Assembly: GCA_001584585.1 (NCBI GenBank)
Contig: LSYV01000012.1
Span: forward strand, 270,115-334,114
Length of the DNA stretch: 64,000 nucleotides
Direction of reading: 5' to 3'
From: Gonium pectorale
Lineage: Eukaryota; Chlorophyta; Chlorophyceae; Chlamydomonadales; Volvocaceae
The notes beneath the pieces were generated by a model. That model was given only the letters and a program-made list of their open reading frames with translations. It was not told where the DNA came from and did no database searches. A program made the translations under genes and the position numbers. Every line of letters starts with the position of its first letter. Positions within the stretch are counted from its first letter, which is position 1. Positions 10,901-22,177 of the stretch are shown here, one piece after another.

Positions 10901-12698
10901 TGGCAGAAGCCAGCGCTCCGCTGCAGCTTCCCTTAGCGCCAGGGACAGCTCCGCCAGAGCCAGGACCAGGGACAGCTCCGCTGAAGGTCCAGCAGCGCGC
11001 AGTGCCAACCTTCGCCGCCAGCCAGTTGCCACCCGCTCCCCGCGCAAGCACAAGACAGCAGTGCCGCCGCCGCTGCTGCAAGGCCTCAGCCCTAAACAAG
11101 CCTCTGCACAACGGCAGACGGCCGCGACGCAACCGAGGCCACGCCTTACGCCCGTGGCTGCCAGCAAGGCTGGCCTGCTGGGGCGCCGCTGCTGCGGGGC
11201 GCTGGCGCCAGGAGCACAGCCCCGGGGGCAACGCGAGGGTGGCCAAGCGTGTACGACCCAAGGCGCTTCGGGGTTATGGTGAGACGAGAAGGCCTGGGCC
11301 TCGGGACAGCTGTTGCCGCAGCCGATCGGGGCCTGCCGGAGTGCAGTGCGCCCGCCACTGAGCGGTGGTACCGCAGGCAAGCCCAGTCCTCCGGGTGCGC
11401 GGACGGCCATAGCTTGGTCACAGCTCCGCTGCTCCGTTGCTCCTGGCCACCACCCCGCCCGTGGGGCAAGCGCACCACGCCGCTGCAACGTTCATGTTGT
11501 GCGCCTATCCTTCCTGGCACCCAGGGTGCCTCCCCCCCTTGCCACGCCGCCCATGCCGGCTGCGCCGTTACCCGCCGTGGACGCCCCAGAGGGCAATCTT
11601 CCATCCACGCTGGCTGCGGACCCCTGCTTCCGTCCCCTGATGCCTCCGACCTTGCTGCGCCCCTGCCGCACAGGCCCCGTTCCAGCAGCACATACACCAG
11701 CCGCAGCCCTCGCCAAACACCCACACACGCACAGACACACACCTGCGCGATCGCTTCCCGAATGCTGCGCTCCACAAAGTCCGTGTCGACGTGACCCGCC
11801 ACAGCCCGCGCACGGTGCTCGCGCAGCTCCGGCTCCTGGCCCAGCGCGTCGTACAGCGCCGCTCCCGCCTTAATGATTTCGCTGGCCGCACCCTTGATGT
11901 CCTTCGGGTTAAAGCCTTTGAGCGAGGCATTGATGTCAATGATCTCGCCGGCATCCTGTGTCGTATGTGATCGAGGTCAGGGGTATGTAAGGTGCAGGTT
12001 GGAATGTTTGGAGGGGAGCGGGGAATGGTGCAGCAGAGTTGAACAGAGTGGGACGCGGTATGGCATCCCTTCGGGCCTCCTTCCCAAATAGGTGTGGGAC
12101 CAGCGACGGGCGCGGGCGGTGGGGAAACCGCTTGCGGCTGCACGGGGCCCTGGGGTTTTGACGATCTGCCTCGGCTGCTCTCCAGCAGCCGCGTGTGCAT
12201 ACTCACGTCGTTGTCCGTGTCCCCCGCTTTGGACGTCGCCTTGTACAGCAACGTCGCCAGCTTTAGAAGCTCCTTAACGGCATTGCCGTCGGCCGCGTAT
12301 AGGCGCTTGATGTTGAGCTTCATGCGCGCTTTGGTGAGCATGACCTGTGCCACCGACTGCAAAAACTTCACGCGGTCCGCCTCTGTGCTGATGTCGTCCG
12401 CAATCTCCACTCCTGGGTAGTACCTGGGCACAGAGCAAGGGGCAGAGGCTCTCGCCGGAGCCGCGAAGGCGCGCGACCCGCGACATGTGCACCCCACCTG
12501 TGGAGGAGCCAGTACAGACAGTCCGCGACGAGCTCGAAGTTTGGTGTTCGAAAGTTTTCCATGGATATGAGCCGCGGATACCCCAACGCCTTCATGACCT
12601 CCGTGTAAGCTGCATTGAGGAAGAAGAACACTGTTGGACCTCCGAGCGAACCGGGCTACAAATGAACCTTTCTTACATCGAAGCTCTCTGAACGACAT
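7978..12698 (-). CDS. IFT38: Intraflagellar transport protein IFT38 (CLUAP1/FAP22/DYF-3/qilin), 453 residues
   Basis: Exons in transcript order: 12698-12677, 12609-12498, 12423-12207, 11955-11743, 10317-10144, 9861-9713, 9356-9125, 8712-8527 and 8034-7978; phases agree over 1362 nt. The N-terminus reads MSFRELR, then [20 protein letters not shown] and [19 protein letters not shown], the diagnostic CLUAP1 calponin-homology-like domain (about 1-185). Residues about 189-320 form a coiled coil containing [13 protein letters not shown]. The tail is acidic with Gly/Tyr/Asn repeats and ends DDDEDDNNF. Human CLUAP1 is about 413 residues. The family is a component of the IFT-B2 subcomplex that moves cargo along ciliary microtubules and is needed for cilium assembly. 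The gene is divergent from ASA5, 295 bp between start codons. Exon 4 to exon 5 spans an unusually long 1425-bp intron. Confidence 0.95.
10318..11742 (-). other. Long intron 4 of IFT38 with probable inserted material
   Basis: At 1425 bp this intron is far longer than the others in the gene. It carries long open frames on both strands (279 codons minus, 197 codons plus) that match no gene I know, a perfect 20-bp palindrome, and a GC-rich hairpin at about 10782-10799 (gggggcg, 4-nt loop, cgccccc). The bounding exons join in phase and give continuous CLUAP1 sequence, so the whole stretch is removed by splicing. A degraded transposable element is the likeliest content, but no element family was identified. 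Confidence 0.45.
10640..10659. repeat. Perfect 20-bp palindrome in IFT38 intron 4
   Basis: The sequence CCCAAGGGAG followed by CTCCCTTGGG is its own reverse complement. It is followed directly by a second inverted repeat (ccgggtt, cc, aacccgg, 10662-10677). Together they could form adjacent hairpins. Confidence 0.8.
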
Positions 12699-12993
12699 TT
12701 TTCAGCAATATTGTGCTAGTTCGGGGGCGCGTTGGGAAGGTCAGCGTCCTTCAAGGTGCCATACGTGTTTGTGCCGAGACTGATCAAAGCCGGGAGCTAA
12801 GTTCTGATGAGGGTAGACAGAGAAATGATGAAAGCATGTGGGAAGCAGAGCCGAGGAGCAGCATCGTACGGCGTTCCGCGCAGTGACCTCCCTCCCTCAA
12901 CACCCACCCTCCCGCAGCTAGCTTCAACCAGCACTGTAGGCGCGCAGTAGGCGCGCGGCTTTCCTCTCCCCTGCAGCGGGGCTCAGCGCGAAG
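12699..12993. promoter_or_regulatory. Candidate bidirectional promoter of IFT38 and ASA5
   Basis: Only 295 bp separate the start codons of two clearly identified, divergently transcribed genes, so both core promoters and both 5' UTRs must fit here unless ASA5 has a distant untranslated first exon. A stretch ending ctctcccctgcag just before the ASA5 ATG could be the 3' end of such a 5' UTR intron. No TATA box was recognised. Confidence 0.5.
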
Positions 12994-13365
12994 ATGAAGT
13001 TGCTCCCTGAGTCCCTTCAGCAGGAGGCGGCCACGGCCGCCCTGGTGGCCGGCTGGGTGATGTGGTATCTGGACACCCAGATGCTGCCGTCGCTCATGCG
13101 CGAGCACAAGCTGCACGCCGTGTGGTCCGCTGCCTACAAGCGGTACCATGAGACGATTTGGAAGTTCAACTACTCCTATGACCGTGAGCTGCGCTACTCG
13201 GCGGTGTCCAAGAACCAGGTGCTCGAGAACCTGCACCACACGGCGCCAAAGTCGGTGTCGGAACACGTGATGAAGATGCTCGCGGCGAACAACAAGGTCT
13301 ACGAGGCCTTCAACCCCAGCAGCAAGCGCCTCCTCATCTGGCAGACGCAGCCCTCGCTGCACTGA
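12994..13365 (+). CDS. ASA5: Mitochondrial F1Fo ATP synthase associated subunit ASA5, 123 residues
   Basis: Single uninterrupted exon, start MKLLPESLQQEAATAA and stop TGA at 13363. The N-terminus, the MREHKLHA segment, AVSKNQVLEN and the SKRLLIWQ end match the ASA5 subunit that I know from the ATP synthase dimer of Polytomella and Chlamydomonas, at essentially the same length (about 124). ASA subunits form the bulky peripheral stalk and dimer contacts of the chlorophycean mitochondrial enzyme and replace several conventional subunits. They have no homologues outside this group, so the gene also places the organism. There is no obvious cleavable presequence. Codons are strongly GC-ending, as expected for an abundant protein. 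The identification rests on remembered family sequence, not on a search. Confidence 0.9.
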   Translation: MKLLPESLQQEAATAALVAGWVMWYLDTQMLPSLMREHKLHAVWSAAYKRYHETIWKFNYSYDRELRYSAVSKNQVLENLHHTAPKSVSEHVMKMLAANNKVYEAFNPSSKRLLIWQTQPSLH

Positions 13366-13678
13366 GCGGCCTGCGGCGGGGAGCGGGGAGCTTTTGGCGC
13401 AAAGCGGGACGGGGAGAAGGAGCTCGCTTGCGGACGGCTTAGCGACATGATTCCGGAGCGGCAGCTGCATGCCGTGTTGGCCACCGATGTGGTAGGGGAA
13501 GGCCAATGGCCATAAATGGGGCTTGTCGGAGGAGCGAGGGACTGGCATCACGTTAGCGGTCGGCTGAGGATGGGTTTCGCCTGTGTGACACTCGGCGGCC
13601 ACGAGCTGGGTGCTGCGAAAGACGAACAGTGCGCTGCGCGCCGCTGTTGTTTGCATGAAGTAGTGTGTACATGTTGCG

Positions 13679-13683
13679 TGTAA
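13679..13683 (+). terminator. Candidate TGTAA polyadenylation signal of ASA5
   Basis: First plus-strand TGTAA after the ASA5 stop, 314 nt downstream, in the context gcgTGTAAaac. Confidence 0.55.
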
Positions 13684-15139
13684 AACATCATGTGATTTGC
13701 GCGTCCGCCCTAACCCCCCCCCCCGCCATATGCCGTCAGCACAAAGCAGCGTCAGCACCGTGCATAGCTGCTGCTGACTCCAGCACCGGCCCAGTGTCAC
13801 CAGCCACAGCGTCAGCGGGCTTTGGCCCTTGCGTGCAATGCTCCATGGCTTGGGAGGAACGGGGGTTGGCGGAAGATTCACGCCCATTGTGTTGGCAGAT
13901 CTGGTGGCGTCCCGATCGTTTGTTTGTCCGTCATGGCTATGCATTTCACTCGGGGCTACGTGGCCGTCTTCTGGGTTTGCCATGTATAAAGGATGGGTCT
14001 ACGGGGGCATGGCTGAGGTGGGTGCGTGCGGATTTTGGATGGGTGGGGAGGGCAGGATGGGCTGCCCCGTTGCTGAGGGCCGGTTGCGGAGGGCGATGTC
14101 GCGTGTCCAGGTGCAGCGGCCGTACATGGGCTGCCCTGCCGGAGGCCCCGGTGGGCGAGTCCCCGACACCGTTTGAGGCATTTGTCTTTCATGGTATGTG
14201 GGGTGCCGTGCCTTTCCTTGGCGCCTTCGTATGTTGATCCGTCATGGGTGAGCTGCGCTTCACCCGTGCGCCGTGCTAGTACAAATGGGTGGACGTGCGG
14301 AGACAGGGACGAGCTATGTGGCGTCCTGCGGCTGTTGCGGTGCTGAGTGTTTTGCATGTGTGTGTTACTCATGCGTGACGGAGTGCAGAAAGCGGATCCG
14401 AAAAGCAGTGAGCAAGGACATCCTTGCATGTGTGTGTTAGATGCGAAAGCGTGCAAGGGTGTGCCCTGAAATAGTTTGTGTATCGGTAACGTGTGTGTGT
14501 GTATGTGTGTGTGCAAAGAGTGTGTTCTGAGCGTGTGAGTCTGCGGAGAGCGTGTGTGCGGAAGGCAGCGCGAAGGCAGCGTGTCCCGAGGCGAGCAACC
14601 CCAACGCTGAAGTGCGTTTCGAGCAGCCGGGGCAGCCGCGGCTTCACACAGCCAGTGCACGTCGTTTGGCAGCAGGGGAGCAACACAGTAGGCAAGGCAC
14701 TGTACGACAGCTTTGCGCACAGTCTCGCTCCCACACGGCAGAGAGCCGGCGACTCTGTACGGCAGTTAAGGGACAATCAACTGACTCGAAAGTTGCTTCC
14801 CACAGCGAGCCCCATCTCAGCTCAAAGCAGTCCTCTGGAGTTCAGCAGCTATGCCGCAATAGAAACGCAGCGGTACAGGTGACGACGGTCTACAGGGCAT
14901 TCATTCGCAAAAGACCATTCTCGTCCCCCGGCTGTGACGGACGTGTGACACGGTGTGCTTGATACCTGCCAAAGCGCACACGGCCAACGACGGCAGCAAC
15001 GGACATGCCTCGACCAACTCGAGCACGACCCAACCTCAGAGACTAGCCCCACCAGCACTGACTGGCGCTGGCTCCATCCACCCCAACACCCCTGCCACGA
15101 CCCGTTTCTCTTCTTCGTTCCTCCCTGCCGCCCGGCGGC
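13684..15139. other. Convergent spacer between ASA5 and the GST gene
   Basis: No gene is supportable in these 1.46 kb. The region is less GC-rich than the genes and contains a GT-rich microsatellite at 14491-14513 (an interrupted GT run). It presumably includes the GST 3' UTR, but I found no minus-strand TGTAA close to the GST stop. Confidence 0.45.
14491..14513. repeat. GT dinucleotide microsatellite
   Basis: A run of gt units with a single interruption (gtat). More scattered gtgtgtg and gtgtgc motifs flank it for about 150 bp. Confidence 0.85.
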
Positions 15140-18100
15140 TCAAGCGCCGCTTTGCGCCGACCCGTGGGTCTCTTCCCCCTTGATCCACTGCACGGCCCAC
15201 GCCGCCGGGTGGCGGCTGTCGCTCGCCAGGTACTCGGCCACTCCTGCGGGCAGGGTTTGCGGCTTACGGGGCAGGAGCCCGGGGATGCATCGGTGTGGAA
15301 CGACCTACATGCGGCATGAACCGCACGCTGGGCAGAGGGCGCAGCCACCGCACCTCTCCCATTGACCTGCGGCCACCCAACCCATACACACAACCCCCCC
15401 CAGACATACCACCACCAGACTAAGCGCATCCCATCACGGCATTGCATAGGGTCACCCCAGAGAGAATTCTGGGCCGCATCGGGGGCTACGGTGGTGGTCG
15501 CCGCCGAAATAACATGCAGAGACATCGCCCCTTCGACTGCCTCGGGAGCTGGGTCCTACACCGACGCCATCACTTTCGCGCTTACGCTCGTCGTATGCGT
15601 TTTCCTTTTCAACACCACCACCACCACCACCATTCCGGCCTTGTGCGCCGGCGCGTGAAATCCCGCGCCAGACCGCTTGCATTCGGCAGCGCGCACCCGC
15701 GCCCTGTAGGAGGCCCCCCATTACTTCTCACGCAGACACACGCGCCTCACCGCTCCTTTGTTACCTTCTGTGCCCCTTCCTTTTCCTACTGTAGACTGAA
15801 GTAAAGCACTCTCGCACGCCCCCCCCCCTCGCCCGCACGCACGCCATACCAGGGAGCGCCGCCACCTTGGCGTGGTGCGCCGCCAGCGCGGGGAAGCGGC
15901 CGCCGACCAGGTCGGGGAAAAGGCCCAGGTGCAGGTCCACCTGGGGGCCGTACAAAACAGCGGCGGTTGGCAGTTGTCAGTTCCGGCGGCCCTCTGGAGT
16001 TCCGTTGCCGGTTGCCGCAACTGCAAGCAGTGGACCGGAAGAACCGCAAACGAGCCTCCAAGCCCCCCTCGCTCACTAGGTCGAAGACGGCGAAGTCCGC
16101 AAGGGAGGGGGCCTCCCCCACCAGCCAGCCCGACGACGAGTAGCGCTGCCGGGCCAGCGGGTACTCGAGGCTTGCCAGGCCGGGGCCCTGCGCCGGGTGG
16201 TGGTGCCGGGTGGGAGGGGGGTGGGGGGGGGCGGCAGAGTGGTTTGGAACGGATTAGTTGTCACTGGGCTGGGAGGCAGCAGCATTCGCCCATCCGGGGA
16301 GGGAGGGAGAGGGCAGGTGGCGAGGTGGGGTTTATAAGGAGACAGGCACTCTCGCTGCAGAAGCGGGAGGCGCGTGTGCGCCCAGCCCAAAGCGCTGCCT
16401 CTGGGGAATCGGGGCTGGCCGGGTTGGCAGGCTGCGCCAGGGTGGGAGGGCGGGAGGCGGGATGTGGAAGGGGTGGGACAGGGAAGCCGCCTCTACGGAC
16501 GCACACACACACCCGAAGGGCGAAGGCGCGGCGGTCCAGTGGGGCTCCTGGGAACGAGGCACGGCGGGCGAAGGACGCGAGCAGCCGGGCCCCTGCCGGT
16601 ACGGGCCAGCGGACAGGACAAACCCACATGACCCCGGCGTGCGGGCTATTGGGTGCTTTCTGCTTGCAACCCTGATTGTAACTGGGGTGTGCTCTTTGGT
16701 TTTAGTGGGTTTTGGTTTTGAAAGAAACAGGGCTTGGTAGAGAGAACTGGACGGTGTGTGTTGGGGGAGTTGGGTGGCAGGCATCGCCAGGCCGGCCGGG
16801 CCGGGCCGGGCCGGGCAAGGCCGGTGGGCCTGATCGTGGCGGCGAGCGCGTGCGCGCAGTGGCGGTGACGGGGGATCGTCACGCAGCCTCCCCACCGCCA
16901 CGGCACCCACCACCGCCATTCACATGTCCCGAAGGCACATCGACGACAACAGCCACGCCAAAGACCGCCCCGCGCTTGGGCGTTTGGACACGTTGGAGTG
17001 TCGCTCGGCGCCGCGTCGTATGTTCCCCACCCCCACCCCACCCCCCCTGCCGCCATGCGCCCCGCCCCACCCCGGCCCCACGCGGCGCCTCGCATTGGTA
17101 GTCACTCCACCGTGTCGCTTCCATCACCCCGCTCGATGTACCCCACCCCTAACCCCCCACCTGCACGCACGCGCATCTCACCCCTTCGACTACCTCTGGA
17201 GCTGGGTCCTACACCGGCATCATTACTTTCGCGCTACGTTCGTCGTACGCGTCGTTTCATTTCAACACACGCACCTGCAAACCTGCCTGTCTCACACTGT
17301 TATGCATGGATCTTCTAGATCTTATAGAACACACGCACCTGCATGCCGCTCCCCCGCAGCACCTCCTCGCCCGCCAGCACGCTCTCGCCGTACGCCACAC
17401 AGGCCGACTCGGCCAGCCCCGCGTCAACCACCAGCTCCTGCATAGTACGGCACGGGGCGGTGCCGTATGGGCCGGGTGCCGTACAGTATGCACAGGTAGA
17501 GGTAAGAGGCGGAGGCGCATCCGCGCGCCGCCGCCGCCCCCTCCCCTGCGATTTGGTGTCCATGACGCGACCGCCGCCGCCCCCACCCGCGGCTTGGTGT
17601 GCTCCATCCACGCCGCCCCCCCCTCACCCTCTCGGTCCCCCCCCGCACACACACACGCACACGGACACACATTCTACACGCTGCATGCTGTTATGCGTAG
17701 AGTACACAAAAACATGTAAAACACGTACCCCGGGACCCCGCCCAGCCAGCGACTCTCCCCAGCCCCAAACCGACCCGCAGCTTGGCCCGCAGCTCCGCCG
17801 CCGCGTCCAGCAGCATGTCCACGCGGCCCGCCTGTACCAAGTCCTTGCCGTACAGATCTGTGCCGCACAAGGCCGTACAATGTGCGCGCGACATGGGGCA
17901 GGGCACGGACGGACGGATGAGGGGGACGCTTGGGAAGGGCGTGACCGAAGGGACTAGGTTCGCGAAGGGGGAGGGGAGGGGCGGTGGGGCGGAGCCCGTG
18001 TGGGTGGGCCCGCGCCCCCTGCCACCCACACAGCACGCCCTCATCCTTAGTCGCCGCCTTCACCATGTTTTCCGTATCCAGAGCGTCCTATCGTACAGTC

Positions 18101-19806
18101 TGTCGTACGCGTACGACCCACCGTACGTTCGTCCCAGGTGCCTCAGGATGGCGCCGCTCTGCACCAGGTCCACCTCCCCGTGCGCCCCGTCGATGAAGCG
18201 GGGGAGCTGCCTGCGGGGGTGGCGGGGGGGAGGGGCGGGGGTGTAGGAGGTTGCAAGGCGGTCTCCCTCTGGGTGGGGGCCTGCTGGGCGGTGGATGGAA
18301 AGTCTGGGAGGAGTGCAGAGCCGGGGGGAGTAGGAGGGGAGTGCGGAGGCAGTGGGGCTGCCTGGGGGCCTGCGTGGCCGGGGGAAATGCAAAACACGGG
18401 CATCGAGGCGGGGGTGGGTAGTGGGGTTGGAAGGCGGGGGTGGGGGCTTGAGGACATGGGCTCTTGGCGATGCGACGAAGGCGGTATGAACGCTCCCGGG
18501 ACGGCGTGTCGAACGCAGGATTGTCTGTCAGATTGACTGTCTCGGGCGAGGCACGGGCAAGGCACGGGCGAAGCAAAAGCGCGGCACCGCCCTCCCGCCA
18601 CTCCAGCCCTTCCACCGGCCCTCTCGGTCGGTTCTCCCGGTCGGCCTCCCGGCCTCCCACCCGCCCTCCCACCCTGCTGAGCCCCCGGCCTCGCCTGAAG
18701 GGGTACCCGTCAAACTCGCGGCGCATGATGGACTGGATCTTCCTGCGGCCGGCCGGGAGGGGGTGGGCGGGGGCGTGGAGCGGCGAGCGTGGGGCCGGTG
18801 CGGGGGTGAGGAGGGCCCTACAGTCAGGGATGGGCAGCGGTGCGAGAGCATCGCTGGGCCCTACCTACAGAGCCCGCCCCAAGAGCCACAAGTCAGTGCG
18901 CCACAAAGGCGGTAAGGGCGGCCACAACATCGGCCGGCGGACCGGACGGGTGCCGGGAACTGGTTGGCCACAGGGTGGCCACAAAACCTGAAGCAGCTGG
19001 CCCCCGAGGGCTGCCCAGGTAGCGACGGAACCGGACAGAGGCCGGGAGCCGGTAACCCCCCCCCCCTTCCACCACCACCTCCCCCCGTTCGGGCCAATAA
19101 ACCCGTCAAACCTCTGGAGCTGGGTCCTACAACGACGCCATCACTTCCGCGCTTATGCTCATCGTATGCGTTTTCCTTTTCAACACGGGGTTGCAGTAGA
19201 CCCCCTGGGAGCAACACAGCGCCCCCCACCCCCGATGGGAGAGGCGCGACCCCACCTGATGGACTCAAGCGGGGGCTCGAACCAGGGCTGTCCCACGTAC
19301 GACAGCACCAGCCTGCCGTACCGCACGTGGGGAGGAGGGGTGGAGCATCAGGGTTACGGAGGGTTGTTTGGACGGCTGACGACCGAGTGCCGTCAGCGTT
19401 GGGCGGCGGCAGGGGCGCTGGAGCGGGGGGTGGGGGGCTAATGGTGCTTGGGAAGGATTGACGCGAGTGAGGGGGGCCGAGGGAAGGGGCGGGGTGTGTG
19501 AGGGGGGAGGGTAAATGAAGAAGGGAAACGAGTCGCGTCGCGGACACCGAATTGCATACTCACATATTCCTGCGGGGGGGGGAGAGGGAGGGGTAATGAC
19601 GGGCGGGGCTGCTACGTGTGCCCACTCCTGCCGCGCTGGGGCCGAGGCCCACTCTGCCCCACCTCCACCCCCACCCACCGGATGGGCTCCGCGCGGCCGC
19701 GGCAGGGGTAGTACTGCAGGACGGGCAGGTCGGAGGTGGAGGCGGCGAAGGAGCCCTCCTCCGCGACGGCGTGCTCGGGGCCGCGGTGGATGTGGCTCGC
19801 GCTCAT
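15140..19806 (-). CDS. Glutathione S-transferase, sigma/mu-like fold, 269 residues
   Basis: Exons in transcript order: 19806-19679, 19312-19256, 18742-18695, 18210-18122, 17857-17775, 17437-17339, 16187-16077, 15940-15850 and 15243-15140; the sum is 810 nt with phases agreeing. After a 27-residue N-terminal extension comes LPVLQYYPCRGRAEPIR, where Tyr32 aligns with the catalytic Tyr of sigma-type GSTs. The glutathione site continues with QLPRFIDG (cis-Pro81) and VQSGAILRHLGR (Gln95-Ser96). The helical C-terminal domain includes LYGKDLVQAGRVDML and SLADFAVFDLVDL. The family conjugates glutathione to electrophiles in the cytosol. Intron 3 appears to use a GC donor (CAG|GCGAGG). The donor of exon 5 (CGG|GTCGGT) is weak but is the only one in phase. 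Introns 1, 2, 6 and 8 carry dispersed repeats in antisense orientation. Confidence 0.85.
15528..15615 (+). repeat. Dispersed repeat family 1, copy B (GST intron 8)
   Basis: An 88-bp copy running from ccccttcgactgcctc through gagctgggtcctacaccgac to the core ending ttcaacac. It is collinear over its full length with copy C (17181-17268), which is also 88 bp, and identical in the core to copies A and E. It is followed by a short CAC triplet run. Confidence 0.85.
17181..17268 (+). repeat. Dispersed repeat family 1, copy C (GST intron 6)
   Basis: The same 88-bp length and order as copy B (ccccttcgactacctc, then gagctgggtcctacacc), but more diverged in the core, which reads cgctacgttcgtcgtacgc. 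Confidence 0.8.
19111..19186 (+). repeat. Dispersed repeat family 1, copy D (GST intron 2)
   Basis: Begins cctctggagctgggtcctac, then aacgacgccatcac, and ends at ttcaacac. The core differs from copies A/B/E at only a few positions (cgcttatgctcatcgtatgc). Confidence 0.8.
19509..19564 (+). repeat. Dispersed repeat family 2, partial copy F (GST intron 1)
   Basis: The segment gggaaacgagtcgcgtcgcg followed by gacaccgaattgcatactca matches the left half of copies G (32927) and H (33923). The right half is missing or diverged. Confidence 0.7.
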
Positions 19807-20529
19807 GGTGCCTTGGTGGTCGGAGCTCGGTGGTCGGTGGTCCGTGGTCGGTGGTCGGTGGCCTTGAAGCGGGTCGGATCAGGTCAGGTCAGGTCAGACC
19901 GACACACTCAGCTCGGCTGGTCGGCTGCCGCTCGCTTCAGCAAGGCTGGGCTCGGGCCCGACAGGGTTGAGGATGTGGAGTTTGGATCTTCCCGCGGTGG
20001 AGATGGACCGGGGGAAGGGCGGGTTAGAGGCGCCGTGGGGTCAAGTCCAGGGGGCACAGGGGGGAATGGCGAAGCCGGCAGGGTAGGGGCAGGGAGCGGG
20101 ACGGTGGGGTTGACCGAATGTGGGCGGGGTGGGTGAGGGCGGGGCGGGGGGCCGGGCGAAGCTGGGCAGGAGGACGGTGGCGGGCGGGCGGGGCGCACCT
20201 GGCTTGTGGCCGCTGCGGCTGTTAGACGCCCGTTGGCGGAGCCCACTGCTGTCAGATGGTCGTTGTCGGAAGAAGGCGCGCGGGAGGGTGGCGGCAGAGG
20301 CCGAAGGGACGAAGACGAGTCACCGAGCGACGTCTGCGGAGGAGGAGCGCCGCGCTTCTGAGGCGATGCCAATGAGGCTGTGGCTGTGGTTGAGACCCAA
20401 GCCGATAGCAAAAGTGAAGCGTGCGGTCAACCAATGGATGCTGAGCGGCATTGCCGTGACGGAAGCACGACCGGCAGGGGCCGCGCGAACGCACGCGACC
20501 GCCGTCCCTGCGAAGCAGCGCCACCCCGC

Positions 20530-20560
20530 ACGTTGACGGCTGCCGGTTTGCCGTCAACGT
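20530..20560. repeat. Inverted repeat, 11-bp perfect arms
   Basis: The arms acgttgacggc (20530-20540) and gccgtcaacgt (20550-20560) are exact reverse complements with a 9-nt loop. It is intergenic and could be an operator-like or hairpin element, or the relic of a small inverted-repeat transposon end. Confidence 0.8.
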
Positions 20561-20680
20561 CGTATCTTCAATGTGCGCCGCGCCGTCTGTATTCAAAGTG
20601 GCGTGGGCCGCCACAGGGTGCCGCACCATGGGTCGGTCCTTGTCGCGACCGCGAGTTGGTTTGCTAGCTGCTGCATGGGG

Positions 20681-20710
20681 AAGCCGGCTGAAGCCGGCTG
20701 AAGCCGGCTG
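20681..20710. repeat. Tandem repeat, 10-bp unit x3
   Basis: Three perfect head-to-tail copies of aagccggctg. Confidence 0.95.
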
Positions 20711-22177
20711 GGGGAGGCGCCTGGGATTTGGCGGCGGCGGCCCACTGGCATGCAGTTGCCTTCACGTCGACAGCGCACCTGCAGCGCACCCTGGCATACA
20801 TCCACCTGAGCTTTTGTTGAAGCTGCTGGCGCCGCCCCTGATATTGCCGGATCTGTCGTGCCTTGCCGCTATGCCGTGTCTTGTCAGTTGTGGGACTGGC
20901 CTGATCGTGCCAGCTCGTGGCGTCGGGGCGGCCTCCAGGCAAGCACTGGTGCACTGAGTGAGGCGCGCACATGAGAGTGACCAGGTGGGGGTGGGCTGCG
21001 GGTGGGCTTGGGTGAGGTGGGCCGTGCGCCGTGAGCGTGTTGGGCGCCAATCAACGTGAAGGAGCCCATCCGCCCACCCTGCCCCGATAACCGACGCCCT
21101 GAAGGGGCCACGCACCTGCTCACTGCCTGGTGCGTGGTCCATGTCCGGGGGGCCTCGGGGGGGGGGCAGGGGGAGCTGGACAGCTGGTGCCCTGTCGGGG
21201 CAGTACAGTCCGACGTCGCGCTGTCGCCGGCTCGCCGCCCCTGGCCTTCGAGCCTGGACAGCGGCCGTGCACGCGCCCACCCGCCCCCATGGTCGAGTGG
21301 TGAGAGACCGTGGTGGCTCCCCGGGTCTGCATTTCGGCCGTGCACAGTACCGTACACCATGTGCTGCACTGCAGCTCCGGGCCCGGGCTGTCCACCCTTG
21401 TCGATAAGAAAGCGGGGGAATGGGGCTGCCCCCGGCAGCCTGCCCCGTATCAATTGTCCCGATCCTCAAGGCCAAAGGGCAGTTACGTGTGGGGGGATCC
21501 ACATGGGCGCGCGAATACCACTCCAGGGAGGGTACAACGGCAGCGTAGGACAGTGCGAGGCCGGGGCTCCCAAGTAGCTGTGGTGGGGAAGAGGCGCGCG
21601 CCCGCGTCGCAGTACAGCAGTGACACAACGGCGAACTGGGGAGTAGCGACAGCTGCGCAACAGGACGTGCATGCACGCCCTCGAAACCAAGGTGGACAAG
21701 CGCACCACCTGCAGCACAGAGCTTGAAGCACGAGGATGCTAGGATAGGGGGCATGTGTCCGTGCCTAAGCCACGCCTGCACCATTGCCTGCACCGTTGCC
21801 CGGGGGCTCTGGGGCCGCTCCGTACCTGCCCGTGTTGCGCCAAAGCCCAAGGTGACGGGGTTGGTTGGATCTGGCCCGCTTTGCAGGCGAGACTATCGGT
21901 AGGAGACCACGCGGGGTTGCGCCACCCTCGCCGCCGCCGTCTTTGGGGATGGTCACGGCTCTTGCCCGGCTGCAACCCACGCCAGCACTCAACAGGTTGC
22001 TCTGAGACTGAGTGGGGTGGGGGTGATTTGAGGGAAGGCCAAGACAGGGGGGGCAGCGGGGAAAGCGCCATATGACGTACGACGGTACGACAGACACCCG
22101 GTTGCGTTCGTAACCGATGACGCCCACGCAATTAACGCAGCTTGCTACATTAACGTGATTAGTATGTGGACCTCGCA

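Larger units (their letters stand above)
19807..22177. other. 2.4-kb spacer between divergent GST and the 22178 gene
   Basis: No gene is supportable. Next to the GST start lie short direct repeats (ggtcggtggtc units at about 19827-19860; aggtc units at 19879-19897). An inverted repeat lies at 20530-20560 and a 10-bp tandem repeat at 20681-20710. A 362-codon open frame on the minus strand (20762-21850) has only about 65 percent GC at third positions in the part I counted and lacks splice or family support, so it was not called. Confidence 0.5.

Noticed and set aside
12784..13983. 399-codon open frame on the minus strand
   Set aside because: It is the antisense shadow of ASA5, whose sense protein is clearly recognised, extended through the spacer by high GC.
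15528..19186. Family 1 repeats as introner elements
   Set aside because: The repeats lie in the middle of introns and their ends do not coincide with splice sites, so they do not create the introns.
20762..21850. 362-codon open frame on the minus strand
   Set aside because: Third-position GC in the part I counted is only about 65 percent, near background and below the real genes here. The peptide has no recognisable family pattern and there is no splice context. Long chance frames are common at this GC content.
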